From assembly GCA_009733775.1 (NCBI GenBank), contig WOGZ01000044.1, positions 101,888-165,887 of the forward strand: a stretch of 64,000 nucleotides of DNA, given 5' to 3'. The stretch's first letter is position 1. Each line of letters starts with the position of its first letter. The notes under the pieces are model-generated. The model was not told the DNA's origin. It made no database searches and saw only the letters and a list, made by a program, of their open reading frames with translations. Positions 21,325 to 33,800 of the stretch are shown one piece after another. The stretch is from Alectoria sarmentosa. Its lineage: Eukaryota > Ascomycota > Lecanoromycetes > Lecanorales > Parmeliaceae. The position numbers and the translations under genes are program-made.

Positions 21325-21864
21325 TGCGAATAACCTTGAACGGGTTGGGCAGTCTGTATTTTATCGTAGCTGGACAAAGCATTTTGAACAAAGTGGGGCG
21401 CGTCACCAAAAGGGCGCGTCGGAGTTAGATACGTGAGTCTGTAAGGCTGAGTCATTTCGGCACTAGCGTCAACAGAATTGTCAGTCTCCCTCTCAAATTT
21501 CTATGGAATATGATACGGGCATGGATAATAGACCAAGCTGGTCCACTTCTGATATACATTACCGGTCATGTCTTGAAGAATGTTCCCCCTGAATTGCGCG
21601 AGAACCATACCCTAACAAGTGCTGCTTTTTTCTGGCGGCAATAACTGACTATTTCAGCTACATCGTATTTTGCGGTGCTGTGAATGCCTCATTTACAGAT
21701 CATACTGAATTATCTGCGGCCTATCCTAAGTGGCCGTCGAAGAATGTTCTACAAGAACTCCGACTCCCGTGTCAATGCATTACCGCCTTCGCTATGCATT
21801 AACAAAATCCAACCTCAGATATGCAGCTTTTCGCCCCCTCGAACCGTTGCACGGAGGCAAAATC
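21325..21864. other. Intergenic spacer
   Basis: This is the region upstream of POL3 and downstream of the rhomboid gene, both on minus. No feature was recognised. Confidence 0.5.
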
Positions 21865-23495
21865 TTAGAGGAAGTCCTCCAGGTTGGCGGTCAATAGCCC
21901 GCTGAAAAGATCCCGCTTGCTGCCTGTCGTTCCGTTCGTTGTCTGTAAATTTCCAATGTCACACCAGTTCTTTATGTCCTGCGATCTGCCTTAGCATATG
22001 TCATAACGGTAACGGAATATCTAGGACTTACTATGCAGCTCAAGTAACGACACCAATGACACGTCTTTGGGTCTGCTTTGTAGAAATTCTTCAATAGCAC
22101 GATGAAGACAACGAATGCGCCTATCAGTGCAGCTGCCCGTACCAGCCACCATGCCCACCACAGCGGCTTGCGCCCTTTGAAAAATGCTACCGGTTCTTTT
22201 ACGAAGGCCTTGATGTCGCCATTGTCGGCGAGTTTCCGTGCCTGCTGAACAGAGGCATATGGGGGAAGATCTGCACCAACTCGTTGCCGTAGTATCTCCG
22301 GTGAATGGATCAGACAGATACCCAAGACCAAGCCCATGAGAAAACCGCCGATGTGCGAGAAATTGTCCAGTCCAGGCAAAAGACCCAAAGCAAATGATAT
22401 TACGATATCGAAAATCAGCCAAGCAAGATCTACCCATGGTGACCTGCGCTCCCCCCAGTGATAGAGGAGGTCCAAAAGCATGATGGCTATGATACCGAAG
22501 AGAGAGCCCGAAGCACCGGTTGAGGCTATGCCTTGGGGGGCGAAATTGCCGCCAAGTATAAAGCCGAAGATCCCACTGCTGAGGTAGATAATAAGGAATC
22601 GTATTGAGCCGATCAGTATCTCAATCTCCTTTCCAAGTAAAATCTGCAGCAACATGTTGAACGCGATATGTATGAAGCCAGCATGTATGAACATAGGAAT
22701 GATGAAACGGAACCATTGATTTGGAGGGTTGTTCGTTGTGTAGGCCTTATCGTTGAAGCCGCAAAGGTCGCTAAGCTGACATTGATTGGAAGTATCATCT
22801 AGGGAAGTGGACGTCGTATTTGGACACGGCCACTCGATTGTCGTGTCCAGACCTTCAGATGTCTGGCGCATACAGGGAACATAGCGAGCGCCCATATTGA
22901 TAAGAACATAAGGGGAAGGGCCAATCATAGGATTGAAGGATGGGTGAATCTCGATAGGGGTTTTGGTGAGAGTGCCTGAATTCGTCAGAGCCGAGCCAGA
23001 GGCTTAGACGGGACAATTCTCACCATTCTTCGCAAGCTCCGCGATGAATACACACACCTGAATCAAGGTCAAAGTGTACACAACCCATGGTATCTTCTCA
23101 GCGCCAAAGAAACCTCGCTTCCTCCTCCTTCGGGCGGCATTCTGGGCTGGTCTGTCGATAATTGCAGGGTCATGAGGCAATGGATCATGCAACATTTCTG
23201 AGCTCCTTTTGCTCGCATGTTGTCGTAGAGGAATGTCGTCTGAGTATGGATTTGGCTCAGTCTCCCGACCTCCGCCACCGGAGGCATAATATGGGGAGGG
23301 TATGCTTTGCTGACTTTGGTCAGCATAAGGTCGATAGCTTGTATCCTCATAGGGTGATGATATATGAGGTGGTGATGGCTGCGTAGGGTGGGAGCTGTAG
23401 GTGGCATAAGATTCCAGAGGGAGATGTGGAGGAGCATCGTAGCGTTGCCCATTCCCCGGGGACGGAGACGGGTTATAGTATCCGTTAGCTGCCAT
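21865..23495 (-). CDS. Rhomboid-family intramembrane serine protease
   Basis: Three exons (23495-23024, 22975-22032, 21978-21865) give 509 residues. The short last exon was found by splicing ATA|GTAAGT to CGCAG|GAC and encodes DIKNWCDIGNL and a 38-codon tail. The N-terminal 130 residues are Pro/Ser/Tyr-rich and cytosolic-like, followed by RRRRKR and a first membrane segment (WVVYTLTLIQVCVFIAEL). The rhomboid core has FIHAGFIHIAFNMLLQ, the catalytic Ser in GASGSLFG and the catalytic His in HIGGFLMG, so it should be active. Substrate is unknown. It shares a 601-bp divergent region with the DHHC gene. Confidence 0.93.
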
Positions 23496-24096
23496 GTTGA
23501 GGATTCTTGAGACGTTCGTCTATTGCTCTAGTTCCGCTCGTTTCGAAAGAAGGTGGTCAAGGGCAGTCAGCCTTGTTCTCCGCTGCCATCAGCATAAAGA
23601 GGGTTAATGCAGCGCTTCACGATATGAGGGGTCGACGTGCGGTAGAAATGAAAGTGAGAGCCATTCATAAGGGCAAGGAGAAGGAAAAAGAAAGAAAGGA
23701 ACGAGTAACGCGGTTGATGTTTCTGAAAATAGGTGTGAGCTGAGGTACGAATCCTTTGACTCAAAAGGAACAAGATTCAGGCAGTGACTAAAACGCCAAG
23801 ACTTGATCCACCCATGTTGACGCATTTGTTTCGTAGGGCTGAATGTCATCGCCGCAATATGTACAGTCATCAGCGTCCCAAGTAGTTCCTCTATAGATGG
23901 CTCTATATTTTCAACGTTTCTACCTACTTCTAGATCTGTGTGTACATTCGTTCCAGTTCTAGCATCATCATCCCTTTCTTCTGCCTCGCTCAAACAACAT
24001 CACATCTTCTCCATGCCCCTGTACCTTGGCCACGGTGTGAAAGCGAAGCTCTTGAACATGGACCTTCAGCATTCTTCTCAAATATAAGTTGAGAGA
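23496..24096. promoter_or_regulatory. Divergent promoter region
   Basis: This lies between the rhomboid gene (minus) and the DHHC gene (plus). No discrete binding site was recognised. Confidence 0.5.
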
Positions 24097-25746
24097 ATGA
24101 CGGCACCGTCGTCGACTTCCTCCTCACCTCCTCCCATGAGTCGTCGCCGAAAGAACTGGGCACGGAGATGCGAGCGCGCCTGCTGCTCGGTCGTGATATA
24201 CTTTCCGTTGGGCTTTATCTATGGCTTGAGTACATGGGCAATATGGGTGGAGGCCGGAATGGGAATCTCTGCGGGTTCTAATAGATGGATTGGTGAGCAC
24301 ACTCTCTCTGGTATAAGTGGTGATATCCTGCGCTGACATCTTGGTACTCTAGGCACCATTTCCTCCGTCATTGGCATTACCCTTTACGTTCTCTTGAATT
24401 GGTCATACACCACCGCCGTCTTCACTGACCCAGGTTCGCCTAACGATTCAAGCAGCAAACCAGGCTACTCTCACCTTCCCACCCATGAGCCTTCTGCGCA
24501 CCGAGACGCTCCGTCCTTCACCGTCAAGTCCACAGGCGAGAGCCGTTTCTGCAAGAAATGCAAAGCTCGAAAACCCGATCGCGCGCATCACTGCTCGACA
24601 TGTGGGCGCTGTGTGCTCAAGATGGATCATCATTGCCCTTGGCTGGCCACATGCGTGGGATTGAGGAATTACAAGGCATTCCTTCTGTTCTTGATATACA
24701 CATCGATATACTGTTGGGTCTGCTTTGCGGTGACCTCGATATGGCTCTGGAGCGAAGTCTTCAGTGACGCTGAATATATGGAGAGTCTCATGCCGATCAA
24801 CTACGTGTTACTCTGTGTCATCTCTGGGATCATTGGCCTTGTGTTGACGGGATTTACGATTTGGCATTTCAGCCTTGCATACAAAGGTCAGACGACTATC
24901 GAGTGTCTGGAGAAGACGAGATATCTGAGTCCTTTAAGAAAATCGATGCGGCGGCAACAGTTCGGCAATGTGAATGGAAACAAAGATCAGAGCTACGGAC
25001 AACAACTTGCAGAAATCCATGCGAATACAGTACCTGGAGTTACGAGATCTGAGGAAGGGGAGGCAATGATTTCGAATGTGGACCTTGAAGCAGGCCCACG
25101 ATCGAAGGCACAAAGGTCGTTACAGAGGGACTATGGCGAAATAGAGCGATCGAGGGAGCGTGAGCGCTACGAGGACTATCTCGATGAGCAGGACTCGGAG
25201 AGGTTGCCAAGTGCTTTTGACCTAGGGTGGAGGAGAAATCTACGACATTTGTTCGGGGACAAGCCGCTTTTATGGTGGGTCCCAATCTGCAACACTTCAG
25301 GCGATGGGCGGCATTGGGAGCCGAATCCCAAATGGGTTGAGGCTAGGGAAGCCATAAGGAAGGAGAGAGAGGGTCGGCGGCAAGAGGATGACGACAGAGG
25401 GAGTAACAAGTATGATCGACGGTGGTCTGCGAGTGAGGACTCGGAACGACACTACCTGACGACATCCAACGGCGTGATTGATGTACCAGGCGCAGGTACT
25501 AGGCTGCCAGGGAAAGCCGATCAGATCCTTGGGAGGACTGATGAGTACTTTGATCGCAACTTTGGTGACGGCAGTCCCTCGAGCAGAATGTCCATGAAGA
25601 CACTGAGGCGACGAGGTAGTTTCAGTGGTTCCAGTGACGATGATGAGTACGATGTCAGTAGCGATGAGGAAAGGGGATCTACCCAAGAAACATCGCAATC
25701 TATTGGCCAGCCAAAAGCAGATAGTGGATGGCCGAAAAGAGATTAA
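24097..25746 (+). CDS. PFA3: DHHC palmitoyltransferase, PFA3-like
   Basis: Two exons (24097-24292, 24353-25746) with a 60-bp intron give 529 residues. Membrane segments lie near residues 31-52 and 67-82. The Cys-rich zinc domain begins FCKKCKARKPDRAHHCSTC and the catalytic MDHHCPW is near residue 158. Two further membrane spans follow, then the TTxE motif (GQTTIECLE). The long C-terminus is charged and disordered. The order TM-TM-DHHC-TM-TM-TTxE is that of protein S-palmitoyltransferases. Assignment to the vacuolar Pfa3 branch (which palmitoylates Vac8 in yeast) rests on overall layout and is less certain than the family. Confidence 0.9.
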
Positions 25747-26196
25747 ACTTGAAAAGAGCGACTGCGGACGGCATGAATGTCGACTTGTGAAGCAGCAGTG
25801 TTTGGATTTGCATATCTGAAATGTCGCGAGGCACAAGTCCGGAGCACATGTCTGGATATTTGGGCTCGATGCCATCACATCACTGCTTACTCAAAGGCTG
25901 AATGATGTTCTGATGACATAAGGGGTCGCACATCCGTAAAGTACTGGCTGTCCGGGCTTTTCGGCCCCAGAAAGCTCGGGTTGTGGGAATGGGCGAGTCG
26001 AGTTCAGGCTGAACATGGTGATTTGGTTAGTGCTTCACTTTTGGCGGCTCGAGTACCCAGGGAAGTGACCATCCTACTGCACCTTATTTCACGTCCATCC
26101 CACGAAGCTCCCTTCTACAACGACTCGAAATTGATTCATAGCACTGCACACAAATCTGCTTTTTGGCGCTCGTCACCATCCAAATTCATCGGCGAA
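25747..26196. other. Intergenic spacer
   Basis: No feature was recognised. The in-frame extension upstream of 26197 has no ATG. Confidence 0.4.
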
Positions 26197-27663
26197 ATGG
26201 TCTGTAAACCGGGCAAGGTGTGCAAGAACTGTGCGGAGTGTTTTGGATGCCATACAATGAAATCAGAGACCGTGATTGGTAATTGCCGACCGAAAAAGCA
26301 CAGGAGATGCCCAAGGGAGCGAACCTTTAGGTGAGGAGTCTTCGCTGCTGACAATTTCACCCAGCTTATATAAGATTGATTAGGGAAGATGAAGAGTGGA
26401 AACAGAGTTTGAGCGGAGCCCAAAGCAACAACCATATCGTCCGTCGAAATTCGGACATACAACCCATTTCAAAGATAATACGTGGGGACAACATCTCGTA
26501 CAGCGTTGATAGATCGTGCGCCATCTCCATGGATGGCAGCGGCAAATCGATTCGATTCTCCCATTGCCCTGCTCTCACTTTCTCGTCAATGCACCACGCG
26601 TTCGAGTACTTCGAAGCGCAGGCGAAACTTCAGGAGCAAGACACCATTCGATCAGGGCGGCAACAGCGTCAAGCTGCTCAGCAGGTCTTTCAAGCTGAGC
26701 AGCTAGGCCTCCAAGCTGGTCAGCTGGCCCTTTTCGCTGGGCAGCAAGGTCTTCTTGCTGAAGCTCTCGATACATGCGAACCAGTCTGGCAGCTTGATGC
26801 TCCGCGAAAGCCGCTGAGTGCGAAGTCCGTGGTTTGTCTCCCAACATATCCGTGTATCGGGATATGGAGCCCGCAACGTGGGCCAGGAGCTGAGCTTGTA
26901 CCACAGAGTACATGGGAAGCACCAGAGCTAACCCACTCTTCGTCGAGATCATCGCCGCCTGAGCCTCCACCACAGACCCTTTTCGCACAGTCGACGCCAC
27001 ATGCGCAAGACATCCAAGATCAGCCTCGGGTCAGACTACCACTCCAGGACACGCAATTCTGGCCCTTCCAATCCCGAGGAACGAAGCGCTCTACTCTGCA
27101 ACAATCATATCCTTCATTGCAATCATCAAATCAAGCACAAACGCTTTCTGAGCTTCACAACCTGTCCCCGACATATCTTGACCCTTCCTTCCCATCGTCC
27201 CCTACCAGAGATGACGAGACCCCAGATCAACCGGAGACCTTCTCTGGGTCATATGCGCTGCCTTCATCCTACTCAGATACCGCTCTTCCACAGACCCTAG
27301 CTAAGAAGGATAGGAGAATCCTTGGCGTTTCCTCGGCGGCTGGTATCGATGAGTATGTTCGCGTTCCTTGCGCAAAGTCTCCTTCAGTTCGGCTTCGCGA
27401 TGTCTAATCTCAACTCGTCTGTACCTAGAATCCGAGCTGGCTTCTGGCTGCGCGACTTCCAGTACAATGCCGACCGGTACCAAGCCGCCAGCCTCGAGGA
27501 GAGGGCAGTTGCTGCGCTGAAATTGAGACGAGCGCAGGAAGCCGTGGACAGGCTGTGTGGCTGTCATGAGTGGCAGGATGGAGGGTTGTGCGCTTGCCTT
27601 TGGAGCCACAGCCAAGGTAATGGTGGGCCCGAAAGGACTCTGACAGGGGGATGCTGTCGCTAA
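26197..27663 (+). CDS. Unknown Cys/Gln-rich protein, three exons
   Basis: The proposed exons are 26197-26330, 26384-27352 and 27429-27663 (445 residues). Intron 1 is GTGAGG...GATTAG (53 bp, branch-like GCTGAC). Intron 2 is GTATGT...CCTAG (76 bp, CTAAT/CTCAAC before the acceptor). Both keep phase. The start ATG at 26197 has a GCGAAATGG context. The N-terminus is a compact cysteine cluster (CKPGKVCKNCAECFGCHT ... C) that could bind zinc. A Gln-rich helical segment (residues about 125-170) and a Ser/Pro/Gln-rich middle follow. The C-terminus has a helical block and a second cysteine set (LCGCHEW ... CAC ... CC). No family was recognised. Confidence 0.6.
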
Positions 27664-28716
27664 GGGGAGATGGGGGCATGGAAATTGTGTGTGTGCCAAT
27701 CCTCTGTGCAGCGTGCTCTACACGTTGCAGAGGATTATGCTCATACGATCTGTCCTACGGGAGAGGCTTCTACGCTCAAGAGCTGAGCGTGGCAGCCCTT
27801 CCCCATGCTGGGAAGAATCTGCTCTTTTGGTTCACATAAAGTTACTATGCACATGTCTAACAGTCAAGGAGAGGTGCTTTGAGCCATGAGAGCTGAGCAT
27901 GTCAGCCTTTCCTTCTACTGAAACATGGCGTGGCATACTGCGGAGCTTACATGGCATCCTACACATTTCGCAAATCTTTCGATTAGACAATGGCATGGCA
28001 TCATCACATCACCCAGTCCCACCCATCATGGATCTTATCGTGCAAGCTCATTACATTCGTGCTCCGTGAGGTAGATACAAAGTCTGTCCCCAGCGTCCAC
28101 CTATCTGAACGTTGGCATCATCCTTTTGCAAGTAGTCAAGGAGAAGCAGGCGACCACTGAGTATCGAGAAACCGATAACAAGGAAAAAGGGCATCAGCAT
28201 GGCATATCGTCCATCCATCCATCGATTCATCATAGCCAAGCGCAAGAACAACATAAAGAAAACGTGCTTGATCGAGTAGCGGCTCCGTCCATCCATCCAT
28301 CCATCCATCCATCCAAACCCAATCCACCACCCCACACACAGCATCCATTGAGAGAGAGAAAAAATCATGCTAGACAGCACCCCCCAATCAATCCCCTGAG
28401 CAGTAGACCACAGCCATCCATGCCATCCATCCATCCATCCATCTTGCTAGGGAAAAACGAACGGCAAGAACGAATGGCGCATATTGTCGATTTGGATAGA
28501 TGGAAGGAATAAGAGGTTTGCTGGCATGGTTGATTGAGATTGATTGATTGATTGAGTGATTGGTTGATTGGACATTGAAGGTGAACGCATTGGCGAGAAA
28601 GCACGATGTGGTCGATGCGTGTTGATGATGGTGTAGGATTGATTGATTGATTGGTTGGTTGGTTGAATGGTAGGGAGGGAGTGGAGGAGGAGGAGGACCG
28701 CTCGCTCACTCGCTCG
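27664..28716. repeat. Spacer with CCAT tetranucleotide repeats
   Basis: Tracts of (CCAT)n lie near 28210-28225, 28287-28316 and 28405-28442, and GATT/GGTT repeats near 28534-28565 and 28637-28667. Frames reading PSIHPSIHPS or its reverse arise from the repeat and are not genes. The region is probably the 3' flank of the small CaaX gene. Confidence 0.65.
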
Positions 28717-28993
28717 CTACATTATGGCGCAGAAGCCGCCTTCGGAGCCTGTGGGATTGGAGAGAGGTGGTTAGTGGGGGTTTTTTGTTTCGTTTTTTTG
28801 TTTTGTATTTTTGTGTTTTGGTGGGGGGGTCTTGTTGGGGGGGGGGGGGGGGGGGGGAGGGGGAGAGGGAAAGGGAAGAGGGAAAAAGGGAGAAAAACAT
28901 ACCACGCTGGCCGTTGGGCTTGGGCCCCTGGGTTTCGGTGGCGGGTAAGTCGGTCATGGGAGACGGGATGAGGGTGGTTGTTGAGGGAGGCAT
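28717..28993 (-). CDS. Candidate a-factor-type (CaaX) lipopeptide pheromone precursor
   Basis: Two exons, 28993-28903 and 28748-28717, encode 40 residues. The protein begins MPPSTTTLIPSPM and ends GSEGGFCAIM followed by TAG. CAIM is a CaaX box with Met last, predicting farnesylation, trimming and carboxymethylation. The intron (154 bp) has a GTATGT donor, an ACTAAC branch site and a CCCACAG acceptor, and is needed to reach the CaaX end. The ATG follows a CA-rich leader (AACCAACCAACCAACA), typical of well-translated fungal mRNAs. Length, MP-S/T-rich start and CaaX end fit ascomycete a-factor precursors, where the mature peptide is the C-terminal part. No homologue could be checked; another small prenylated peptide is the alternative. 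Confidence 0.6.
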
Positions 28994-30854
28994 TGTTGGT
29001 TGGTTGGTTGTTTTGATTGGTTTGATTGCTTGGTTGAGGTGAGGTGAGTTGAGTTGAGTGGAGATGAGGTGGAGGTGAGGTGGAGGAGGTGGAGGTGGAG
29101 GTGGAGGTGGAGGTGGTTGTGGTTGTGGTTGTGTTGAGAGAGTGTGGGTGAGAGGGAGCTGTGGGTGAGGGAGGTTATTAGTGGGTTGTTGGTGAGGGTG
29201 ATGAGAACGATGGGAGTGATGGTGAGGGTGATGGTGACGGTAGTGAGGGTGGTGATGGGAGTGATGATGAGAGCGATGATGGGAGTGATGAGGTTGAGAG
29301 AAGGGTGGGGATATGGAGAGGAGAACGGACTTACTGTGTGTATGGCTGGATGTGATGGCTTGATGAAGTATGAAGGTTGAATGGTGTAAGTAGCGAGGTG
29401 TGAGTTGTGATCTGCAAGTAGTGTTTGCTTATGGACTGGTATGAGGTATGAGGGGTGCGTTCGTAGTTGGGTTTTCAAAGAGAAAAAAAAGGAAGACCGA
29501 AGTAGGATACTTGTAGCCGTGATCCTAACGCCAGTGACGTACGGATATAAATAATCAACAAGATTCACCAAGCTATCTATGGCTTCGATGATGATTGGTC
29601 TCGACTCGAATCAATCAATACCTCCTGGCTTTGTTATTGTCGACTCTCAAGCTTTGTGGCCGGCTTCATATTGTTGCTTCATCGCCCTTCGTATTGTTGT
29701 CGCGGCAAATAAAGCATGTCGCTTGTTTGGGAGTGAAGGAGCATTCTCAGAGGTGAATGCATGTTGAACATTGGGATGGTAATAGCATGGCAGGTTTTGT
29801 CCGTCGCACGTGGATTGGGAGATTTCAGGTAATCTACTGATGAAGCAAATGTGTTGATGAGAGGGGAGGGCGTCGATGCTTCAACGGAGCCATTGATACT
29901 ATAGCCTCGATACTGGCTGAGCGCCTGAGGATGGAAGGGGGGCCACATGGATGTCTTTTCGAGTCCGATGTCGCCTCGCCTAATGTAGTTGCCAATTCCA
30001 ATTGACGTGGTGCGTTGACCTCGAGCGGGGATTTGCAACATGTTGTGCCATTGGGGAAGAAGAGCCCATCTGTCATGTTCGCGCACTCGTAATCCCATAT
30101 AGTCTTATACTGTGCATTGAGTGGATGTCTGACTGGCTGGAATCGCTCGTGATTTCTAGCATTTTACATGTCATCTGTAGCGATTGTAAGATGGGGAAGG
30201 GAGGAGAGGTGAGGTGCAAGGAAGATGTCAGAGGGGCATCGACGGAGTTGCATCAACTCAATAATAGCAGAAGAGCCCCCGAATCTCTACGGAACTCGAA
30301 CAAGAATCTCCTGATCCCTAGAACTTACTTACAAATAACTTAGATGCTGGAATACGCATTGAGCTGGGACGCACTCCCGCTTTCGTCTCCTATACAGTTC
30401 GAGCTCAGATTAGGCAGTTCAGGCTTTCGGAATCCAACGATCAAAAGCACCGCAACAATCAGAACATAAACCTGAGATGGTGCTGTATGAGAAAAGCTCA
30501 TATTTCAGAATGCAGTTTTGTCGCCTCTGTTGGATGCATTCCAAAGCTTGACATTGTTCATGCTTAGTATTGTTCTCAACATAAGCGAGTCGTGGCGAGA
30601 CGATTGTAACATTCCTAGTTTCTCTTTCACACTATCGTCAATGTTTGCTCAATGCCATTCTCCATACAGTCCATGACGCAGTCATGCCGTTCACCTTCCA
30701 TAGGAATTCTCAGCGAACGCTGTCTGGCAACATTCTTGCGTAGCCCTTGAACCTCTTGTTTCGCAGAGTACCGCCGCTAAGCCCAGTTTTTCTCTGCATG
30801 CCATTGACCAGCCGAAGATGATTGCAGCAAAGCGTACGAAAATCTGATCATCCT
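28994..30854. other. Low-complexity leader/promoter zone and spacer
   Basis: From 28994 to about 29330 the plus strand is GT/GGA-rich (CA/CT-rich on minus), with (GGAGGT)n and GTGATG repeats; this is the probable leader and promoter of the small CaaX gene. Frames through it (for example 28954-29571 minus) are compositional. From 29570 to 30854 nothing convincing was found; short overlapping frames exist on both strands. Confidence 0.5.
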
Positions 30855-33800
30855 CTAGGTGTAGACCTCCTCAGTGAAAGCATTGAGACTAATCCCTTCT
30901 TTCGCAATGTCTTCCTTGATCAAGAATAGCAACGGCATCTCCACCAGCGTTCCTCTGATCGTGCTCAACAGGTCCTTCACCTCCCTCGTACCTTTGTCGC
31001 CTGGTGAGAAATTCGATTCAACCACGTGACCCCACTTATACTTCGCCGGTTTCTTCAGATCCTTTCCCTCGGCATTTTCATCCGAGTCTTTGAAGAAGAC
31101 TTCGTAGAATGCGTTGTAATCTTTCCACGTCAGCACGCTATCGTGCGGGACAGGGTGAAATATTTTGCCAAATGCATCGCTGTTGGTCTGGGCACGGCTG
31201 TTCCACAAGTCGAGGAAGCTGTCCGACAGTGGATCAATCACTGCTTGATCCTCACGCGAACCGTAATCGTAAGTGTTGGGTACACCAATCGGCTCAAAAT
31301 TTTGGTTCGGCTGCTCCATATTCTGCGGTGCAAGCAGGCCAAGGTGCTTCCTGAAAAGCTGTCGTCGAAGCGTAGCCGCGAATCTTGCCGCACGATGGGG
31401 CTTGCCATCCATGTAGGAGTCAACGGAGACGGGATCTTCGATGATACAGGCGATCTCTGAATCATGATCGCCAAGCTGTGAGCGGTCATTGAGGTTGGCA
31501 GACCCGCATATGACGACGCGGTCGTCAGCAATGAGTACCTGTAGTCATCAGCGCCCGCTCATCAATATTTTGAGCTACCTTACCTTTGAATGGATGTAAA
31601 GCTCCTCGCTGACAAACGCTTGAATTTCTGGAATGTTTCCATTCTCCCACGGGACATCCCGGATGTCTTTACCACCAAGCATGTAGCAATCCGAAACCGA
31701 ATCCCAGTCTCCACTGAGTCCTTGCTGCTTGTTCATATTTGTCGTTGCTTGTTGATACTGCTGATACTTTTGACGACCCGCGTACTGCGCGCTGTCGTCT
31801 CCGGCAGGCAGCTCTACAGCGGCATCATGCTCGGATCGAGCATCTTCGTAATTCACGCCACTCTTCTTTTCGACATTCTTCATTGATCCGCTAACGTTAA
31901 GACGGTCGTAGTTTCTCAAATTGTAGAAGCGGATGTACTCGGTAGGATCGTACCCTTCCTTGGCGATCGACTCCATGATACTGTGCCCACCACGGTTAAT
32001 AGAATTGTATTGGAACTCCATTATGGCCCTAGTTCCCAGACTGGCATCATCTTTTAGATCTCCAGCAAAGCCTGGGACCGCAGGTATGATCACAATAATT
32101 TTGTACTTCTCGCCAGCCCTTGCTGCACGTACGATCCGCTCCACAATCGCAGCACCAATCTTGTTCTTTACGGGTTTCTGAGCATCCGTAGTAGCTGTGA
32201 TGAAGAATTGATTCTCAATGTACACGAAATGCCGACTGTTCTCGATAACGCTAATATAGGCGTTTGCAACTGAATGTTCGGTGGGTATCCCATGGCTCCA
32301 TTTGGTACAGCTTCTGACAATCTGACAGGGTATACCGGCTTCTTGGGAGTGACCATGTAGCTTGCTATAGTGTTCGTTGCCGCTCATGTATTGCCGGCCG
32401 GCTTCAAATCGTCCCATCATGTTTTCCTGTAAGGTTGTGGCCTTCTCTTCGAGACGCTCGCGATGTTGGTGATGGCTGCCTGGTGCTGCCATATATTGAC
32501 CCATTCCGCGGGCCGCATCTTCTTCATCAGAGCTCTGACCACCAATCTCACGGCTGGACACAGGAGGTGGCGGGAAATACGGTACCTGCCCTTGATTTGC
32601 TCCAGAGGAGCTTGCTGGTTGCCCACCATGTGTCTGCGGGGATTGCACGTAATCTTGCGGGGGACGGCCTTGTGGCGAAGGCGGGTAGCCTCCACTAGCC
32701 TGAGATGAGCTCGCGGTCTGATACCCAGCTTGCTGTGGTCTGTATGGCTGGTAAGGCTGAGAGGCTGGTGGAGGTACCTGGGAAGTTTGGTGAGGCACTG
32801 TCCCGGCCGTGTTTTGGGTGAAAGTGAGCCTTGAATATCTTGTATCTTTCCGAATGTCGTATTTCTCGTTGTATATAAAGTTCCAGCGTTCAACGAAATG
32901 GGCTCGAAGATCCTCAACAACAGGGCCACTCAGACTGATTGAGATATCTGACCAGCCCATCCTTGAGCTGTCTCTGCGGTCTAGCTTGTTTTCTTGGTAA
33001 TGCGAGACGTCTTGGAAGTCCATAATCCTATCAAGCGTCAGTCACAATACAATCTAGCGATATTTATCTTTCGAGGCTAATGCTCACCTAGCGTTGTTGT
33101 AATCCTGCCCCGGGAACACGATATCATCAAGATTTGAAGGGTGACAGTCAGCGATCGGGTGCTGATTTGTGTCCCATCTTCCATAGCACAGATCCAGGCC
33201 GCCCATGAAAGCAATCTTGCCGTCAATCAGACACAGCTTCTCGTGATGCGCCCAATAAAGGACGACATCTTCATTCATACCATAGATGGCCTTCAAGGCA
33301 TCTTCGGGAAGCTGAGAGGCAGTCTTGGCGCTCAGAGAAAGGTGCTGCAAAGAAGAGAAGAAAGAAGATTGGAGAGTCTGAGCATCCGGGAGATGATCAG
33401 GATGTCGAAAAACGGCTATATTGGGATGAAGCGCCTCCAGTGCGTGCTTGGTGTGATATGAGCAGACTGTCAGTGGAGGGACAATCAGCGGATTCTCCCT
33501 CTCCATGTGTTCGAGGGACAAGAAGGTGGCGGCAAGGCCCATGCCACTGAGTGCTCTAGTTACAGGATCGGTGTTCCTTGGAAGAAGAGAGTGCAGGTAG
33601 TTTGGCAATGTGGGAGAGAGGTACTTACGCGTTAGAGCCTGCGTCACCTCCTTGTAAACAATGACATTGACCTTGACACCACGTTGAGCGGCTGCTTGTA
33701 GCATGCGGTCAAGGCGATACTGTTCATTTTTGGAAGGGGGTCTTCGCAGGTAAAGTTCTGGCGACAGCCACCCTTATCGATCTATTAGTCGGAGAGCTGC

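Noticed and set aside
26575..27013. Minus-strand frames of 141 and 97 codons
   Set aside because: The plus strand has a phase-consistent three-exon gene with good splice signals covering the same DNA.
28954..29571. 205-codon minus-strand frame overlapping the small CaaX gene
   Set aside because: Composition is Thr/Ile/His from CA/CT repeats; it is more likely the leader and promoter of the 40-residue gene.
29679..30098. 139-codon minus-strand frame
   Set aside because: No start context, no conserved block and competing frames; not enough to call a gene.
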